Of a DNA stretch of 64,000 bases, positions 54,514 to 64,000 are shown piece after piece. Position 1 is the stretch's first letter. Every line of letters begins with the position of its first letter. The notes below the pieces were generated by a model. It worked only from the letters and a program-made list of their open reading frames with translations, was not told the origin of the DNA and ran no database searches. The DNA comes from Colias croceus (Eukaryota > Arthropoda > Insecta > Lepidoptera > Pieridae), in NCBI RefSeq assembly GCF_905220415.1, contig NC_059561.1:3116001-3180000 (forward strand). Reading direction: 5' to 3'. A program made the translations under genes and the position numbers.

Positions 54514-54853
54514 CTAGCGGAGCTGTGCCCCCGTATTGCTACGATCCTCGATAAATGGCGTATATAACCGTGAAATTATGTTTCTACTAGCTGTGCCGTT
54601 TGGCTCCGCTCCTGTTGGTCTTAGCGTGATGATATTATAATAATATAGTCTATAGCCTTCCTCGATAAATAAGCTAACTAACACCGAAAGAGTTTTTCAA
54701 ATCGGACCAGTAGTTCCCGAGATTAGCGCGTTCAAAAAACAAACAAACTCTTCAGCTTTATAATATCTTATTAGTATAGATTCGGACCCGGGGTTCCTGA
54801 GATTAGCGCGTTCAAACAAACAAACTTTTCAGCTTTATAATATTAGTATCGAC
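54514..54853 (-). mobile_element. Helitron-like family A copy split by another family A copy
   Basis: Outer parts 54514-54586 (CTAG, decayed hairpin, GATAAATGGCG) and 54781-54853 (TCGGACCCGGGGTTCCTGAG to TTATAATATTAG). Removing the inner copy restores a continuous family A sequence at the TTTCAAATCGGACC site. Confidence 0.75.
54587..54780 (-). mobile_element. Helitron-like family A copy nested in family A
   Basis: It runs from CTAG (54587-54590) to TATAGA (54780), lies between A and T of the outer copy and has no target duplication. Second independent example of A^T insertion in this window. Confidence 0.8.
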
Positions 54854-55264
54854 AATTATGTACAGTGTAAATTATACGTAAGCAAGTAAATCAGTCTTAC
54901 ATACTAAAAACAGATTTTTCTCTTATTTCTATCCAAAATCATAATTCAAACTTTCAGTAGCAGCTCATACGATCACCAATAAAGCAAAGAGATTTGCAAG
55001 TCATGTTTATTATAAAAGATACGCTCGAAGAATATATAAAAGATAGATAAACTACATAATACATGGCATACCAGTTGCTCTTGCAAAGTCATTAATGTTT
55101 AAAGGTGCTACCACATTATAACTTTAGATAAGCATAAAGTTTTAGTTACGTAAACAACGAAATACTCTGTTGTTTACAATAAAACACGGTGCAGTATAGT
55201 TAGTGTTGTTTTAGATTCTAGGAGAGTATTTAACATTTAGGAATTAAGAATTTTTTACAGATTA
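54854..55264. other. gene-free stretch
   Basis: AT-rich, nothing recognised. Confidence 0.4.
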
Positions 55265-55448
55265 CTAGCTTATCGCCCGCGGTTTCGCCCGCTTTGTCTC
55301 AAACCTAATAAATTATACACTAAAACCTTCCTATTCCTATCCTACTTTATGTATTAAGAAAACCGCATCAAAATCCGTTCCGTAGTTTTAAAGATACAAA
55401 AGGACATAGGGACAGAAAAAGCTACTTTGTTTTATACTAATTATGTAA
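55265..55448 (-). mobile_element. non-autonomous Helitron-like element, family C
   Basis: CTAG at 55265, TTATCGCCCGCGGTTTCGCC, AAACCTAATAAATTATACAC, 'aaaccgcatcaaaatccgtt'. Full length. Confidence 0.8.
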
Positions 55449-55567
55449 TGAAGACGACTTATTTTAGTCAAACCTCATTCTTGCAATTTCAATTCCTATT
55501 TTAAACCTAGGCAGCTTAGAAAAAGTAAAAGACATCAATTTTCAAGAATACATTATATTATATACAC

Positions 55568-56713
55568 CTTAGATTACAAAATAAAAGACAGATGGAGCGT
55601 TGCCGAACTAAACCGAATAATTTATCGTCATTTTCAATAAAGCTATGTGTGCTGTCATTTCGCCGCTGCGCTGTACGTACACGGTGCTTCTGTGTGCGTG
55701 TAATGTTGCCAGATATTGAAAAATTTCCCAAATTTTTCCCCGACTACGGAAAAAAGAGGGTTATGTTTTTCGAGTTTATGTATGTATGTATAATATTTCT
55801 TTGACACGCCCTGCAGTATAAACCGTTGGACCGATTTTGAGTTGTGAGGTTTCATTGCAATGATCTGAATTATTATGTTAGTGGCGGTAGTGACGTAGGC
55901 TATATACATAAATGAGAAGTCAAGTTTTAATTTTTATTTAAATTCTTTTATTACATAAAGTACCTGCCTACTAAAGCTATATATGGACAAAATAATTGTA
56001 TTCAATTTTTTATTAAATAAATTACATAAAAAAAGTTTCAATATTAACTATAATAATTATATTATTTTTTATTTTTCATAATATATGAATACGAATAGCG
56101 GTTGTTTTTAGTCGAGAATACGGGACATTTTATTTTCATCATATCCATCATGGAGTTCACATAAATTAAATCGCTAGCGAAAACGACTATGACGTTTTTA
56201 AGCTTTATAAAAGTAACAAAATAATGTATTATGCTTATTAAAATAATCTAATAATTATCATGAAACTTTAGTGCACTATACAAATAATCACATTCACGAT
56301 CGAAAAATCCAACAGCATTACCCTGAAGATCTTTTAACCATTTTACCGTTTTACCAATAAAAATGGCAAATTCATTTTCAAAATACTGGCAACATACGTT
56401 GAAGTTTTGTATTCCTTCATATCTGTAAAATTATTATTCGTATTAAAGAAATAAATCAGCCAAATAATCTACAGAAAACCTGTGAAACGATGTTTAATCT
56501 TTTTTTTTGTTTTCGGGAAGAAATTTTACAGCGTTTTATTATCACAAGACGGCATTTTTTACTAAAATTGCAAACCCTTTTTGACGTATTGCATGACACT
56601 TTATGCGCTATAGCACTGGTGCAGCGACGTATTTGTTTTTGATTTCGTATTTTCTTTGACAAGGGCGACGGGCGGTTGTCATGCTCCATCTGTACTTTAT
56701 TTTGTAATCTGAG
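55568..56713. mobile_element. TIR transposon with 9-bp target duplication (MULE-like), 1146 bp
   Basis: CTTAGATTACAAAATAAA and CAGATGGAGC at the left are mirrored at the right by GCTCCATCTG and TTTATTTTGTAATCTGAG. TATATACAC is duplicated exactly outside both ends (55559-55567, 56714-56722). Nine-base duplications are characteristic of Mutator-like elements. No transposase is recognised, so it is non-autonomous. The minus strand carries a 57-codon open exon-like frame (annotated separately). Confidence 0.75.
56248..56555 (-). CDS. possible two-exon small ORF inside the MULE-like element
   Basis: Candidate exon 1 (56555-56530) reads MPSCDNKT and ends before donor GTAAAA. Candidate exon 2 (56422-56248) begins after ATTTTACAG and reads YEGIQNFNVCCQYFENEF, AIFIGKTVKWLKDLQ and on to a stop. 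Joined it would give 66 residues. I do not recognise a family. The composition is protein-like, so it may be the tail of a lost transposase or a captured exon. The longer 126-codon frame on this strand crosses the element boundary and is less likely. Confidence 0.25.
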
Positions 56714-56837
56714 TATATACACATTAAAATTGTTAATCTCGGGATTGTTTCCTAAATAACCGAGTGCATTAATTGGCTGAGTTTCATTCTTTAAAAATAA
56801 CTTAATCGTAATAGAAAGTGTTATCAGAACAATCAAT

Positions 56838-57020
56838 AAAAAATGTTGTGTGGTTTTATGAAACCACGGTAAAAGTGAAACTTTTTTTCACACTATAGAC
56901 ATTTAACTAAAAATTATCGTATTTGTGCGATAATTATCGTACGTATCGTGCGTCACGCGACATGCGCTACACAGACCAAAAAGTTTGAGACGATGTAATA
57001 AAAGTTTCACTTTAAAAAAT
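56838..57020 (-). mobile_element. Helentron-like (HINE) element, subfamily 3
   Basis: A-run, hairpin GTGGTTTTATGAAACCAC, then AAAAGTGAAACTTTT (from 56871) and its inverse AAAGTTTCACTTT (57001-57013), then AAAAAA. It has the same plan as subfamilies 1 and 2 but a different subterminal repeat and a different core (ATTATCGT repeats). Confidence 0.6.
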
Positions 57021-57082
57021 TCAACCCTCATTAATGTGTTCGTTTTTAAGCGTAAATAATTTTCAATACTCTGAAGGTTCTT

Positions 57083-57236
57083 GAAGAAACTTCTTTAGGC
57101 GTGTTAAGATTAAAATTTCAAGGTCGCAACATGGCAATACCATCACGTCATGGAGTAAGGCGACGATTTTAGAATCTTTGAATCTTTCCAAAGAAGTTTC
57201 ACTTCTGACACGTGTGCTCGGCACACGCGCTCTTTG
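57083..57236 (+). mobile_element. Helentron-like (HINE) element, subfamily 1
   Basis: GAAGAAACTTCTTTAGGCG at the left, CATCACGTCATGGAGTAAGG, GAAGTTTCACTTC at 57193-57205, then ACACGTGTGCTCGGCACACG and a short T-rich end. Confidence 0.7.
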
Positions 57237-57569
57237 TTAATATTTTTTATGTCATTTATTCACTCACACTCTTATGTCACTAATATAATATATTAACTCA
57301 AATAGGTATGTAACTTTATTTCAGCCAAATGTAGCGTTACCTTTAAGTGATTTTCACTCGATACAATCTACGTAAAATGTAAATTTTACTTGGAAATCGG
57401 GAACACATCGAGTTGCTTCAGCAAAAATCAAGTTGACGATGTTTTTTACGTTACAAAATATATTATACACGTCTTATAAGCTGATTGAATTTCAATAAAA
57501 AGATACGTGCTGCCAATATTTACTTTCGTAATAAATTGGCAAAAATATTCATGTACATTTATATTAAGC
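57237..57569. other. gene-free stretch
   Basis: Nothing recognised. Confidence 0.4.
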
Positions 57570-57779
57570 CTAGCTGTGCCCCGTGGTTTTACCCGCAGTG
57601 GTCGCTCGTTCCGCTCCTGTTGGTCTTAGCGTGATGATTTATATACTTTATAGCCTTCTTCGATAAATGGGCTATCTAACATTGAAATAATTTTTTAAGT
57701 CGGACCAGTAGTTCCTGAGATTAGCGCGTTAAAAAAACAAACAAACCCTTCAGCTTTATAATATTAAGTTTATTATAGA
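57570..57779 (-). mobile_element. non-autonomous Helitron-like element, family A
   Basis: CTAG at 57570, GTGCCCCGTGGTTTTACCC, a short duplication GGTCGCTCGTTCCGCTCC, and 5' end TCTATAATAAACTTAATATT on the minus strand. Confidence 0.75.
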
Positions 57780-58490
57780 TGTGATAGGTTGTTCTTGTAT
57801 GATTATGAATTCAGTACCACATCGTATTGGATATAAAAATGTATACAGTCTGTCTACGAGTCGAATGTTAATATGAAAAAATGAAAATGAAAAAACGTTT
57901 ATTTATACACACATTATAAATAGTTACACAATAAAAAGACACGACGATCGACTAAACTAGGTACTAGACCTGTGCTATAGTCGATCGACGCTTTCCACTC
58001 TTTAGACATAATGCCAGCATTATAACGTGTGTAAATGTTTGTGTGTGTGTGTGTGTGTGTTTGTGTTAGTGTGTGTGTTTGTGTGTGTGGTTGTGTTTAT
58101 AGATATATGATTGTGCGTGAGTTTAAATGGATAAGTATGCGTGAAATTCGGTCTTTATAATACATACATACATTATCTTTGCAATACATTATAGAATAAA
58201 ATCTAATAAATTGTATTTCTCTCAAATATAGAAATATACTGTTATTTCTAGAATATATTTGTGTAGAAATATCATTAAGATTTACTAACATAACGATGAA
58301 AGTGGAAAATATGTGTTTGTCTACGAAAACATTTAAAAAATACTTTCTTTTATTTAACAAGGACTATGTACAATACTAACGAGAAACATGATCTATAATT
58401 TATCTTCCAATTTCTAAAATACATATTGTATTATTCGATTTATTTAATGTTGTCAGTATAACGAGTTTTAATAAAATCTAAATATTATAT
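57780..58490. other. gene-free stretch with a (GT)n microsatellite
   Basis: 57880-58010 resembles a LINE/SINE 3' tail (AAAAAACGTTTATTTATACA). A (GT)n tract with interruptions spans 58027-58096. The 87-codon minus frame beyond it has no motif. Confidence 0.5.
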
Positions 58491-58648
58491 TGGAGTGAAA
58501 CTTCTTGGCGCGTTGAGAGTAAAATTTCAAGGTCTCGCCGTAGAAATACCGTCACGTCATGGAGTAAGGCGATGATTATGGTATCTTTTAATCTTAATAA
58601 AGAAGTTTCACTTCTGACACGAGTGCTCGCAAATTACACACTTTTTTT
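58491..58648 (+). mobile_element. Helentron-like (HINE) element, subfamily 1
   Basis: GGAGTGAAACTTCTTGGCG, CCGTCACGTCATGGAGTAAG, GAAGTTTCACTTC at 58602-58614, then ACACGAGTGCTCG, a decayed hairpin and a T-run. Confidence 0.65.
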
Positions 58649-59349
58649 CTATGTGTCCACAAACAGTATGTAAGAAATATTACACAACAAAACTATATGT
58701 ATCTAAATACAGCTGTTGTAACTGCGCAATAATATAAAAATGTTACCTTATTCGGGTTAAAACAAAACTTTCAGGTTAATAGTGTATTCATGTGCAGATT
58801 GTGGCAGTAACAATATCATAATTCAAAGAAATAAACATTACATTTAACAACAAAGAACAATAATTCCCATTCCTTAAAAGTTTGTTCTTTAAAATTTCTC
58901 TGCAAGTGTTTCTAACGGGGATAAAACGTGAATTCTTCTGCAGAAGTTTTGAGACAAAACAAAATAATTTTAAAAGGATTGCTTCGAGTTACGGGGTATA
59001 GCGGTAAAAAGCTTAGAGCAAAATGGTTCGATCAATTTGAAACAAAGTTATTTTTAGAAGATACCTACTAATTTAAACTGTAAAAATGTAAAAGAAAAAT
59101 TCATGTTCGCTTGTTCTCGTTTTTAACATCGCGTGATTTGTTTTGTGTTAATATTATCTTATCTGTTATTTTCTTCAAAATTACCAATTTAAAAAATATA
59201 CGTGTAGGTGATTGTTGCTCTATCATGAAAAGAGGTTTCACTGTTTATAAAAGTTACTAAATCCACGTTAAGAATGGGCAAGGTTCAAATTTACATTTTA
59301 CAGGATTGAAAAATTTTCTAAAGTTAAATTAGAACTTTTCCACGGCACA
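58649..59349. other. gene-free stretch
   Basis: AT-rich; no repeat or exon recognised. Confidence 0.4.
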
Positions 59350-59544
59350 TCCATACTAATATTATAAAGCTGAAGAGTTTGTTTGTTTGTTTGAACGCGC
59401 TAATCTCAGGAACTACTGGTCTGATTTGAAAAATTCTTTCGGTGTTAGATAGCCCATTTATCAAGGAAGGCTATAGGCTATATATCATCACGCTAAGACC
59501 AACAGGAGCGGAGCAATGCGGGTGAAACCGCGGGAAACAGCTAG
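59350..59544 (+). mobile_element. non-autonomous Helitron-like element, family A
   Basis: TCCATACTAATATTATAAAG, CTGAAGAGTTTGTTTG, GTGAAACCGCGGGAAACAG then CTAG. Full length. Confidence 0.8.
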
Positions 59545-60212
59545 TCGTTAATATTCATGTACTTTTTTGTTTAAACTAATTGAGACTAGGTATAGACCTA
59601 TAGATAATATGGTTCCTTTTATTTGATAAAGGTATTGTTATGTAGCCGTAGTATTCTAGAGTCCAGTTAATAACCTATTTAACACTTTCCTGATGGTTAA
59701 AAGATTATTATAATAAACAGTCTATAACCAGAATTGTTAATAGTTAAGAAACTTTACTTTTGCAAATTTTCAAAAACATTGAATACAATTCTTGTACCAC
59801 AGCACGATGAGACTTAAATTTCATACGACGAGGCCTTTAGAGGTACTCTAAAACGTAGCTAGAATATATTTTATTTGTGTCTAGACTTGATCTAGCTTAA
59901 TCTAAAGTTCTCAGCTTTAAATATGAGCTGGCATCTTAAAACGTTGGCGTTATGTATAGTCTGTTGTAATTTGTTAGGTCTCAAAGGTAATTTTGTTTGA
60001 CTTAAAAGGTCACAAATGTAGAGATTTGCAATGAAAAGCCTCGTGGCGCGGAGAAATTCGACCGTAGTAGTGGGATCATATACGGTCTTGATATTTGACT
60101 CGTCGCCACGATAAGATGACGGACGCGGGTTCGAATTTCACCTCATGATAGATTTTTTGTACTGTTATATACTTATCAACACATATTTACCTGATACAAT
60201 TTTATTTATGAA
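59545..60212. other. gene-free stretch with a tRNA-like scrap
   Basis: At about 60045-60140, CTCGTGGCGCGGAG and GCGGGTTCGAATTTCACC resemble A and B boxes of a tRNA-derived SINE on the + strand, but spacing and closure are poor. Confidence 0.35.
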
Positions 60213-60530
60213 CTAGCTTCCGCCCGCGACTCCGTCCGCGCGGATATCGGTCTTCGCGTGGATGGTTTATCCATTTTGACTAACTCTGACAATGACATCT
60301 TTTATATATTTATTGGACCCAAATACGGATAGGCCTATAATAATACGCAACGTTTGATCGCGGTTCTACAGAACAACGTCTATGGATAAAACTGAAAAAT
60401 TAAGATTAATTTTTTTCTACGTATTTTTCCAGGATAAAAAGTATCCTATTTTACGCCCAGGATAATAAGGTATAATTATACTAAGTTTCATCGAAATCGA
60501 ACCGTTAGTTTTCACGTGATGCCTTCACAT

Positions 60531-60579
<49 letters not shown>

Positions 60580-60698
60580 AAATTTTTTAATCACATATTT
60601 GGGTTTGGTATCGATCCAGTAACACCCCCTGGTATTTATTTTTTCAATATTTTCAATGTACAGAATTGACCCTTCTACAGATTTATTATATGTATAGA
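60213..60698 (-). mobile_element. non-autonomous Helitron-like element, family D, full length
   Basis: CTAG at 60213, the same hairpin and interior as 20938-21426, a (CAGA) tract at 60532-60576, and 5' end TCTATACATATAATAAATCT on the minus strand. A 77-codon frame inside is repeat translation only. Confidence 0.8.
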
Positions 60699-60704
60699 TT
60701 AGCA

Positions 60705-60848
60705 AACCGGGCGAACTCAGTTTCGCCACCAGAGACACCTTTTCTTTGCTATATAAATCTCACGGAGCCCGAGACCTTTCCAACGAATGCAAAACCGTGG
60801 AAATCGGTTCGTGCGTTCTGGAGTTATAGCGTCAGGAAGGAAAAATTC
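60705..60848. repeat. GC-richer interspersed repeat
   Basis: GGAGCCCGAGACCTTTCCAA, CGAATGCAAAACCGTGG and TTCTGGAGTTATAGCGTCAG stand out in composition. I take it for an interspersed repeat adjoining the family D element, but its family is not known to me. Confidence 0.4.
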
Positions 60849-60849
60849 A

Positions 60850-61274
60850 TCGTTTAATACTACGCTCATGCGTTAACCAATTTACCATAGGTAAATAGAT
60901 ATCTACGTAAATTAATGCGACGACGCTTCATAAATCCTTACTTCTGAAGAATAAATGCTTTATTTGAATATGTAATAAGAAATAAACTCCATTCAACAAT
61001 ACAATAAACCCTTAAATCATTTGTTATGTAAATGATCAATCAATGTCCTCAGTGATTTGATAATGCTCGAATGAATACTTTTCAGTATAATAAACCGAAA
61101 AACACTTTGAATGTTTTCCTCGTCTCATTTTTGCAATTTATTTATGTTTATTTTTACAATAACAAAGGTACCTATTTGTTTTGAAAACATTTGAAACATG
61201 CTTCTAATTAATTTCTGACGGTTTATGCGAATTGTTTATATTGTAATGGCCTTGGTTTTTAGATTCGAATGTAC
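60850..61274. other. gene-free stretch
   Basis: AT-rich, nothing recognised. Confidence 0.4.
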
Positions 61275-61501
61275 ATCTTGGAAGTTGGATCTAGTCCCGT
61301 GTCCCCGTAGTGGGGTAAGGGGCAGATGCATTATGCATACATCTGTTTCACTGATCGATTTTTCTTTAGGGACAAGTAGGTGATGAGCCTTCTGTGTCCT
61401 ACCAGACCGAGACATTTTTTTTTTCGTCTCCACCGGGAATCGAACCCAGGACTCCTCGGTTTTACGCTCACGCGTCAACCACTGTACCAAGGAGGCGGTC
61501 A
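61275..61501 (-). repeat. tRNA-derived SINE, second family
   Basis: On the minus strand: CCTCCTTGGTACAGTGGTTG (A box), GAGTCCTGGGTTCGATTCCC (B box), GGTGGAGACG, an A-run, then the body GTCTCGGTCTGGTAGGACAC, ATCGATCAGTGAAACAGATG and ACCCCACTACGGGGACACGG. Bodies of the same family remain at 16955 and 20735. The 114-codon frame across it is not a gene. Confidence 0.85.
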
Positions 61502-61561
61502 AGGATCTAATTAAGAAGGCCATAAATATCTTGTAACGTTGTTCTTCATCATTAATAGGTA

Positions 61562-61740
61562 CATATGTAGTATAAAACAAAGTCGCTTTCTCTGTCCCTA
61601 TGTATGCTTAAATCGTTAAAACTACGCAACGGATTTTGTCGCGGTTTTTTTAAATAGATATAATGATTCAAGAGAAAGGTTTTAGTATATAATTTATTAT
61701 GTTTTAGACAAAGCGGGCGAAGCCGCGGGCGGAAAGCTAG
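61562..61740 (+). mobile_element. non-autonomous Helitron-like element, family C
   Basis: CATATGTAGTATAAAACAAA, GTCGCTTTCTCTGTCCC, GAAGCCGCGGGCGG AAAG CTAG. Full length. Confidence 0.8.
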
Positions 61741-62513
61741 TATTTTATAAATTGTTGGTAGGTACATGTATATCAGTTACAAATACAGTTATGTAGTTAA
61801 AATCAAATTTTTTTTTGTGATTCGATGTTTTATTACTTTATTTATTGATACATTAAACATCGATTGTATATTCAAGGTCAAAAGCTTTTTAGGAAAAAAA
61901 AAATATTCCATTATATTTTTCATACGCCTTTCCCAATTTTCGACTCGAATTAAATTCTAATTGAGGTTAAATACATCAAAATTCATACGAGCAACCCAAT
62001 ATAAAGTATGAGCAAGTTTCGCACAGTAAATCGTAAACTTTTACCGAAAATTTGCCTGAAGGCGGTCCCGGAGGAAATAACAAAATTTTGATATGGGCCA
62101 GCCGTTCGGTACTCGGTTAGAGGATATTATAATTTCAATTTTAAATATTATTTACTCGGTTTGAACTAGGGTTACTCATTTGGTAATTTAGTAAACAAAA
62201 ATTTGTGTGAACTTATTTGAAAATTTTGAATTTAGTACTAATTGCCTCGAAAAAATATCAGATAACATAACATTTATAATACATAACAATACATATTATT
62301 ATAATACAGTTGGTTGACAAAGCTCTTTCCGCTTGAACAGTTAAAGGTATCTAAACTCAAATACACACACTCAAACATATTTTATTTTATTTGGCCCTTT
62401 AGACTAAATCATCCTTTAGTCATTATGAGCTTTAATTAAGTATTACTTTAATCAAATACTGGTCGTCGTCTTTAAAAATAATAATAAATTAGTAATCTCA
62501 ATTATATAAATTT
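61741..62513. other. gene-free stretch
   Basis: AT-rich; the 64-codon frame at 61766-61960 is low complexity. No repeat recognised. Confidence 0.4.
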
Positions 62514-62647
62514 ATAAAGAATAGAAAAAATTCGATCACGAGGCGGGACTCGAACCCGCATCCTTTCGCGCCATTCCGGGGCGGATGCCTCACCAACTCA
62601 GCCACTCGTGACCCGCCCGAGCAATCGAATTTATTCTATTCTTTCAG
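62514..62647 (-). mobile_element. TIR element carrying a class II tRNA-like sequence
   Basis: AAAGAATAGAAAAAATTCGAT at the left (with the last base beyond 20 omitted) is mirrored by ATCGAATTTATTCTATTCTTT at the right. Inside, 62534-62612 on the minus strand folds as a tRNA-like sequence: acceptor-like TCACGAG/CTCGTGA, A box GTGGCTGAGTTGG, B box GGGTTCGAGTCCCGC. The middle can form GCATCC/GGATGC, which competes with a normal anticodon stem; a loop with GGA would fit a Ser tRNA only loosely. I read it as a tRNA-like pseudogene or promoter module inside a small repeat. Confidence 0.55.
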
Positions 62648-62654
62648 TTTTATG

Positions 62655-62962
62655 TGTCTGAAGGGACACACCGCGCGCCATCTATTGAGACGATTAACAC
62701 CCGCGCGCCATCTATTGAGATGATTATTGAGATGATTAAATTCAATCTCAATTATTTCATTTTAAAAAATAAGTTTTCGAATCGATTTTATTTTTATTTG
62801 TATTTGTTAGTATTAGTTTTTATAATTGCAATTGTAGTTTATAAATCAAAAGATTTAAGTTTGATATTATACACTTTAGCTTATATTCTCAATAACCTTT
62901 TAATATCTACAAAACTTTTAGCAATACCGAGGCGTAAAGAAAAGTCACACAATGTATCGTAG
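62655..62962 (+). other. tandem duplication and a doubtful hydrophobic ORF
   Basis: CGCGCGCCATCTATTGAGA occurs twice (about 62670 and 62702) and ATTGAGATGATT twice after that. A 102-codon frame begins here and contains one hydrophobic segment (YLYLLVLVFIIAIVVY). The frame follows AT-rich composition, has no recognised domain and starts in the repeat, so I do not call it a gene. Confidence 0.4.
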
Positions 62963-63814
62963 GTACAATTAATCAACGTCGTATTCACATGTGATACGAA
63001 TACAAAACGATTTTTTGTTATAATTCATTGAAAAAACGTTTTTGTTCACAATACTGAATATATGGTTGAGATATTGTGCGTAAATGTATAAATAATTGGT
63101 ATCAAATTTTACTTTAAAAATAGTTTTTAAGGCATTTTAAGATAAGTTGATGTTTTTACATGAGTATATTATAATAATTGTTTTTATCCTTTTTATAAAA
63201 TATAAGTATGTAATCGATTGTGTTGCCTGATAAAAATAAATAAACAGAAACATAAATAACATGTCCTGTTGCATCTTTCACATTATCTCAGCATAGTCAT
63301 TATTTATTTATTTATTTCAAAAACTTTTATAAGCTTTACGTATAAATACTGCCTGTTTCGATAATTCTATTCATTCTTGAAATAATGCGAGTCAATTTTG
63401 ACGTCTTTTACTCATATTTTACCTCTAAAGTTTTTTTGTAAGTAAGAAAAACTTTGCAACAACTAAAAGCTCACTTAAGAATCAGTTCTATTTAAGAACA
63501 TTATAATATTATGATAAAGTAAATTGAATTGTATCTACTTCGTTTATAAAAGTATATTAGTAGCATTAAAATGCATAAAGTGTAAAGTAACAAAGACAAT
63601 CTTTGATCTACCTTTATCAATAAGAGTTCAATAGTTCGCAAGTACACACAAGGAATAGTTTGCCAGTCTCTTGTGGCAGTTGTTTAGAAGTTCCTCTAAA
63701 ACTTGGGAGTTCGTAAGTTGTTATTGTTTAGTTGTTTCTTTGACAATCGCACGTGTGTAATTAAATATTTTAAACATGTCCTTTAGAAGGTGGAATTGCA
63801 TAATTAGAGCATAG
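62963..63814. other. gene-free stretch
   Basis: AT-rich, with an (ATTT) run at about 63300-63318. No exon recognised. Confidence 0.4.
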
Positions 63815-63868
63815 TTTTGTATAGTTATAATTATGAACATCTTTGTTCATAATTATAACAATACAAAA
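63815..63868. repeat. near-perfect 25-bp hairpin
   Basis: Left arm 63815-63839 and right arm 63844-63868 pair with one mismatch around a 4-base loop (TCTT); the core is TTATAATTATGAACA. Function unknown. Confidence 0.8.
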
Positions 63869-64000
63869 TTATAAACTAAACGTTTGAAAACTTTAGATTT
63901 TAGTAGATACAATTAGGCGCTAGATAATTAAAAGAAACACACAATTATAAGAATCTATAGATATCTATTTGTGATAAATTCTATAATATATAAATGTTTA
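63869..64000. other. right margin, nothing recognised
   Basis: AT-rich sequence without a feature I can support. Confidence 0.4.

Noticed and set aside
56456..56836. 126-codon minus-strand ORF
   Set aside because: It starts in host sequence outside the MULE-like element and crosses the TIR, so it cannot be a single ancestral gene. It is Lys/Arg-rich without a domain.
61236..61580. 114-codon minus-strand ORF
   Set aside because: It is translation of the tRNA-derived SINE at 61275-61501.
62534..62612. A functional tRNA gene
   Set aside because: The central part pairs GCATCC with GGATGC in conflict with a normal anticodon arm, and related broken copies exist at 4386 and 52345, so a repeat is more likely.
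62654..62962. 102-codon ORF with a hydrophobic segment as a small membrane protein
   Set aside because: It starts in a tandem repeat, the composition follows AT-rich DNA, and no splice or domain evidence exists.

Overview
The window looks like a chromosome segment from a ditrysian moth or butterfly. It is AT-rich and gene-poor, with short TTAGG-type (insect telomeric) tracts. It is full of repeats typical of Lepidoptera: short elements ending in a GC hairpin plus CTAG, tRNA-derived SINEs, and 5'-truncated LINE ends. Several repeats carry di- or tetranucleotide microsatellites. Nothing suggests a bacterium, virus or plasmid.

Only one host gene is convincing. It is a three-exon gene on the + strand (coding exons 9592-9604, 11478-11679, 12802-12853) for an 88-residue secreted single-domain Kazal-type serine protease inhibitor with Arg at the predicted P1 site. 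Its introns hold a GC-rich repeat, a LINE end, a Helitron-like fragment and a Helentron-like element.

The rest is a layered transposon landscape. 1-1282: a decayed, internally deleted piggyBac element with its TIR and TTAA. 1.5-9 kb: Helitron-like copies, SINE fragments, a 13-bp tandem array and a tRNA-like repeat. 12-22 kb: Helentron-like elements, a Helitron-like copy nested at A^T in another, a foldback element, and a 775-bp transposon inserted in a Helentron-like terminal hairpin. 23-36 kb: a Harbinger-like MITE, two TIR elements, a head-to-tail dimer of a THAP-like element and many Helitron-like copies. 37-48 kb: LINE 3' ends, the third THAP-like copy, perfect hairpins, and a TA-flanked TIR element that has captured an exon of a FERM-domain (FRMD3/5-type) gene. 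48-64 kb: more Helitron-like copies (one nested pair), two intact SINEs, a three-unit ~147-bp tandem repeat, a 1146-bp element with 9-bp target duplications, further Helentron-like copies, and a TIR element carrying a class II tRNA-like sequence.

The genes do not form a pathway. The biology here is one small inhibitor gene inside a dense, recently active population of DNA transposons, mostly rolling-circle types. All homology calls come from reading motifs by eye; none was checked against a database.
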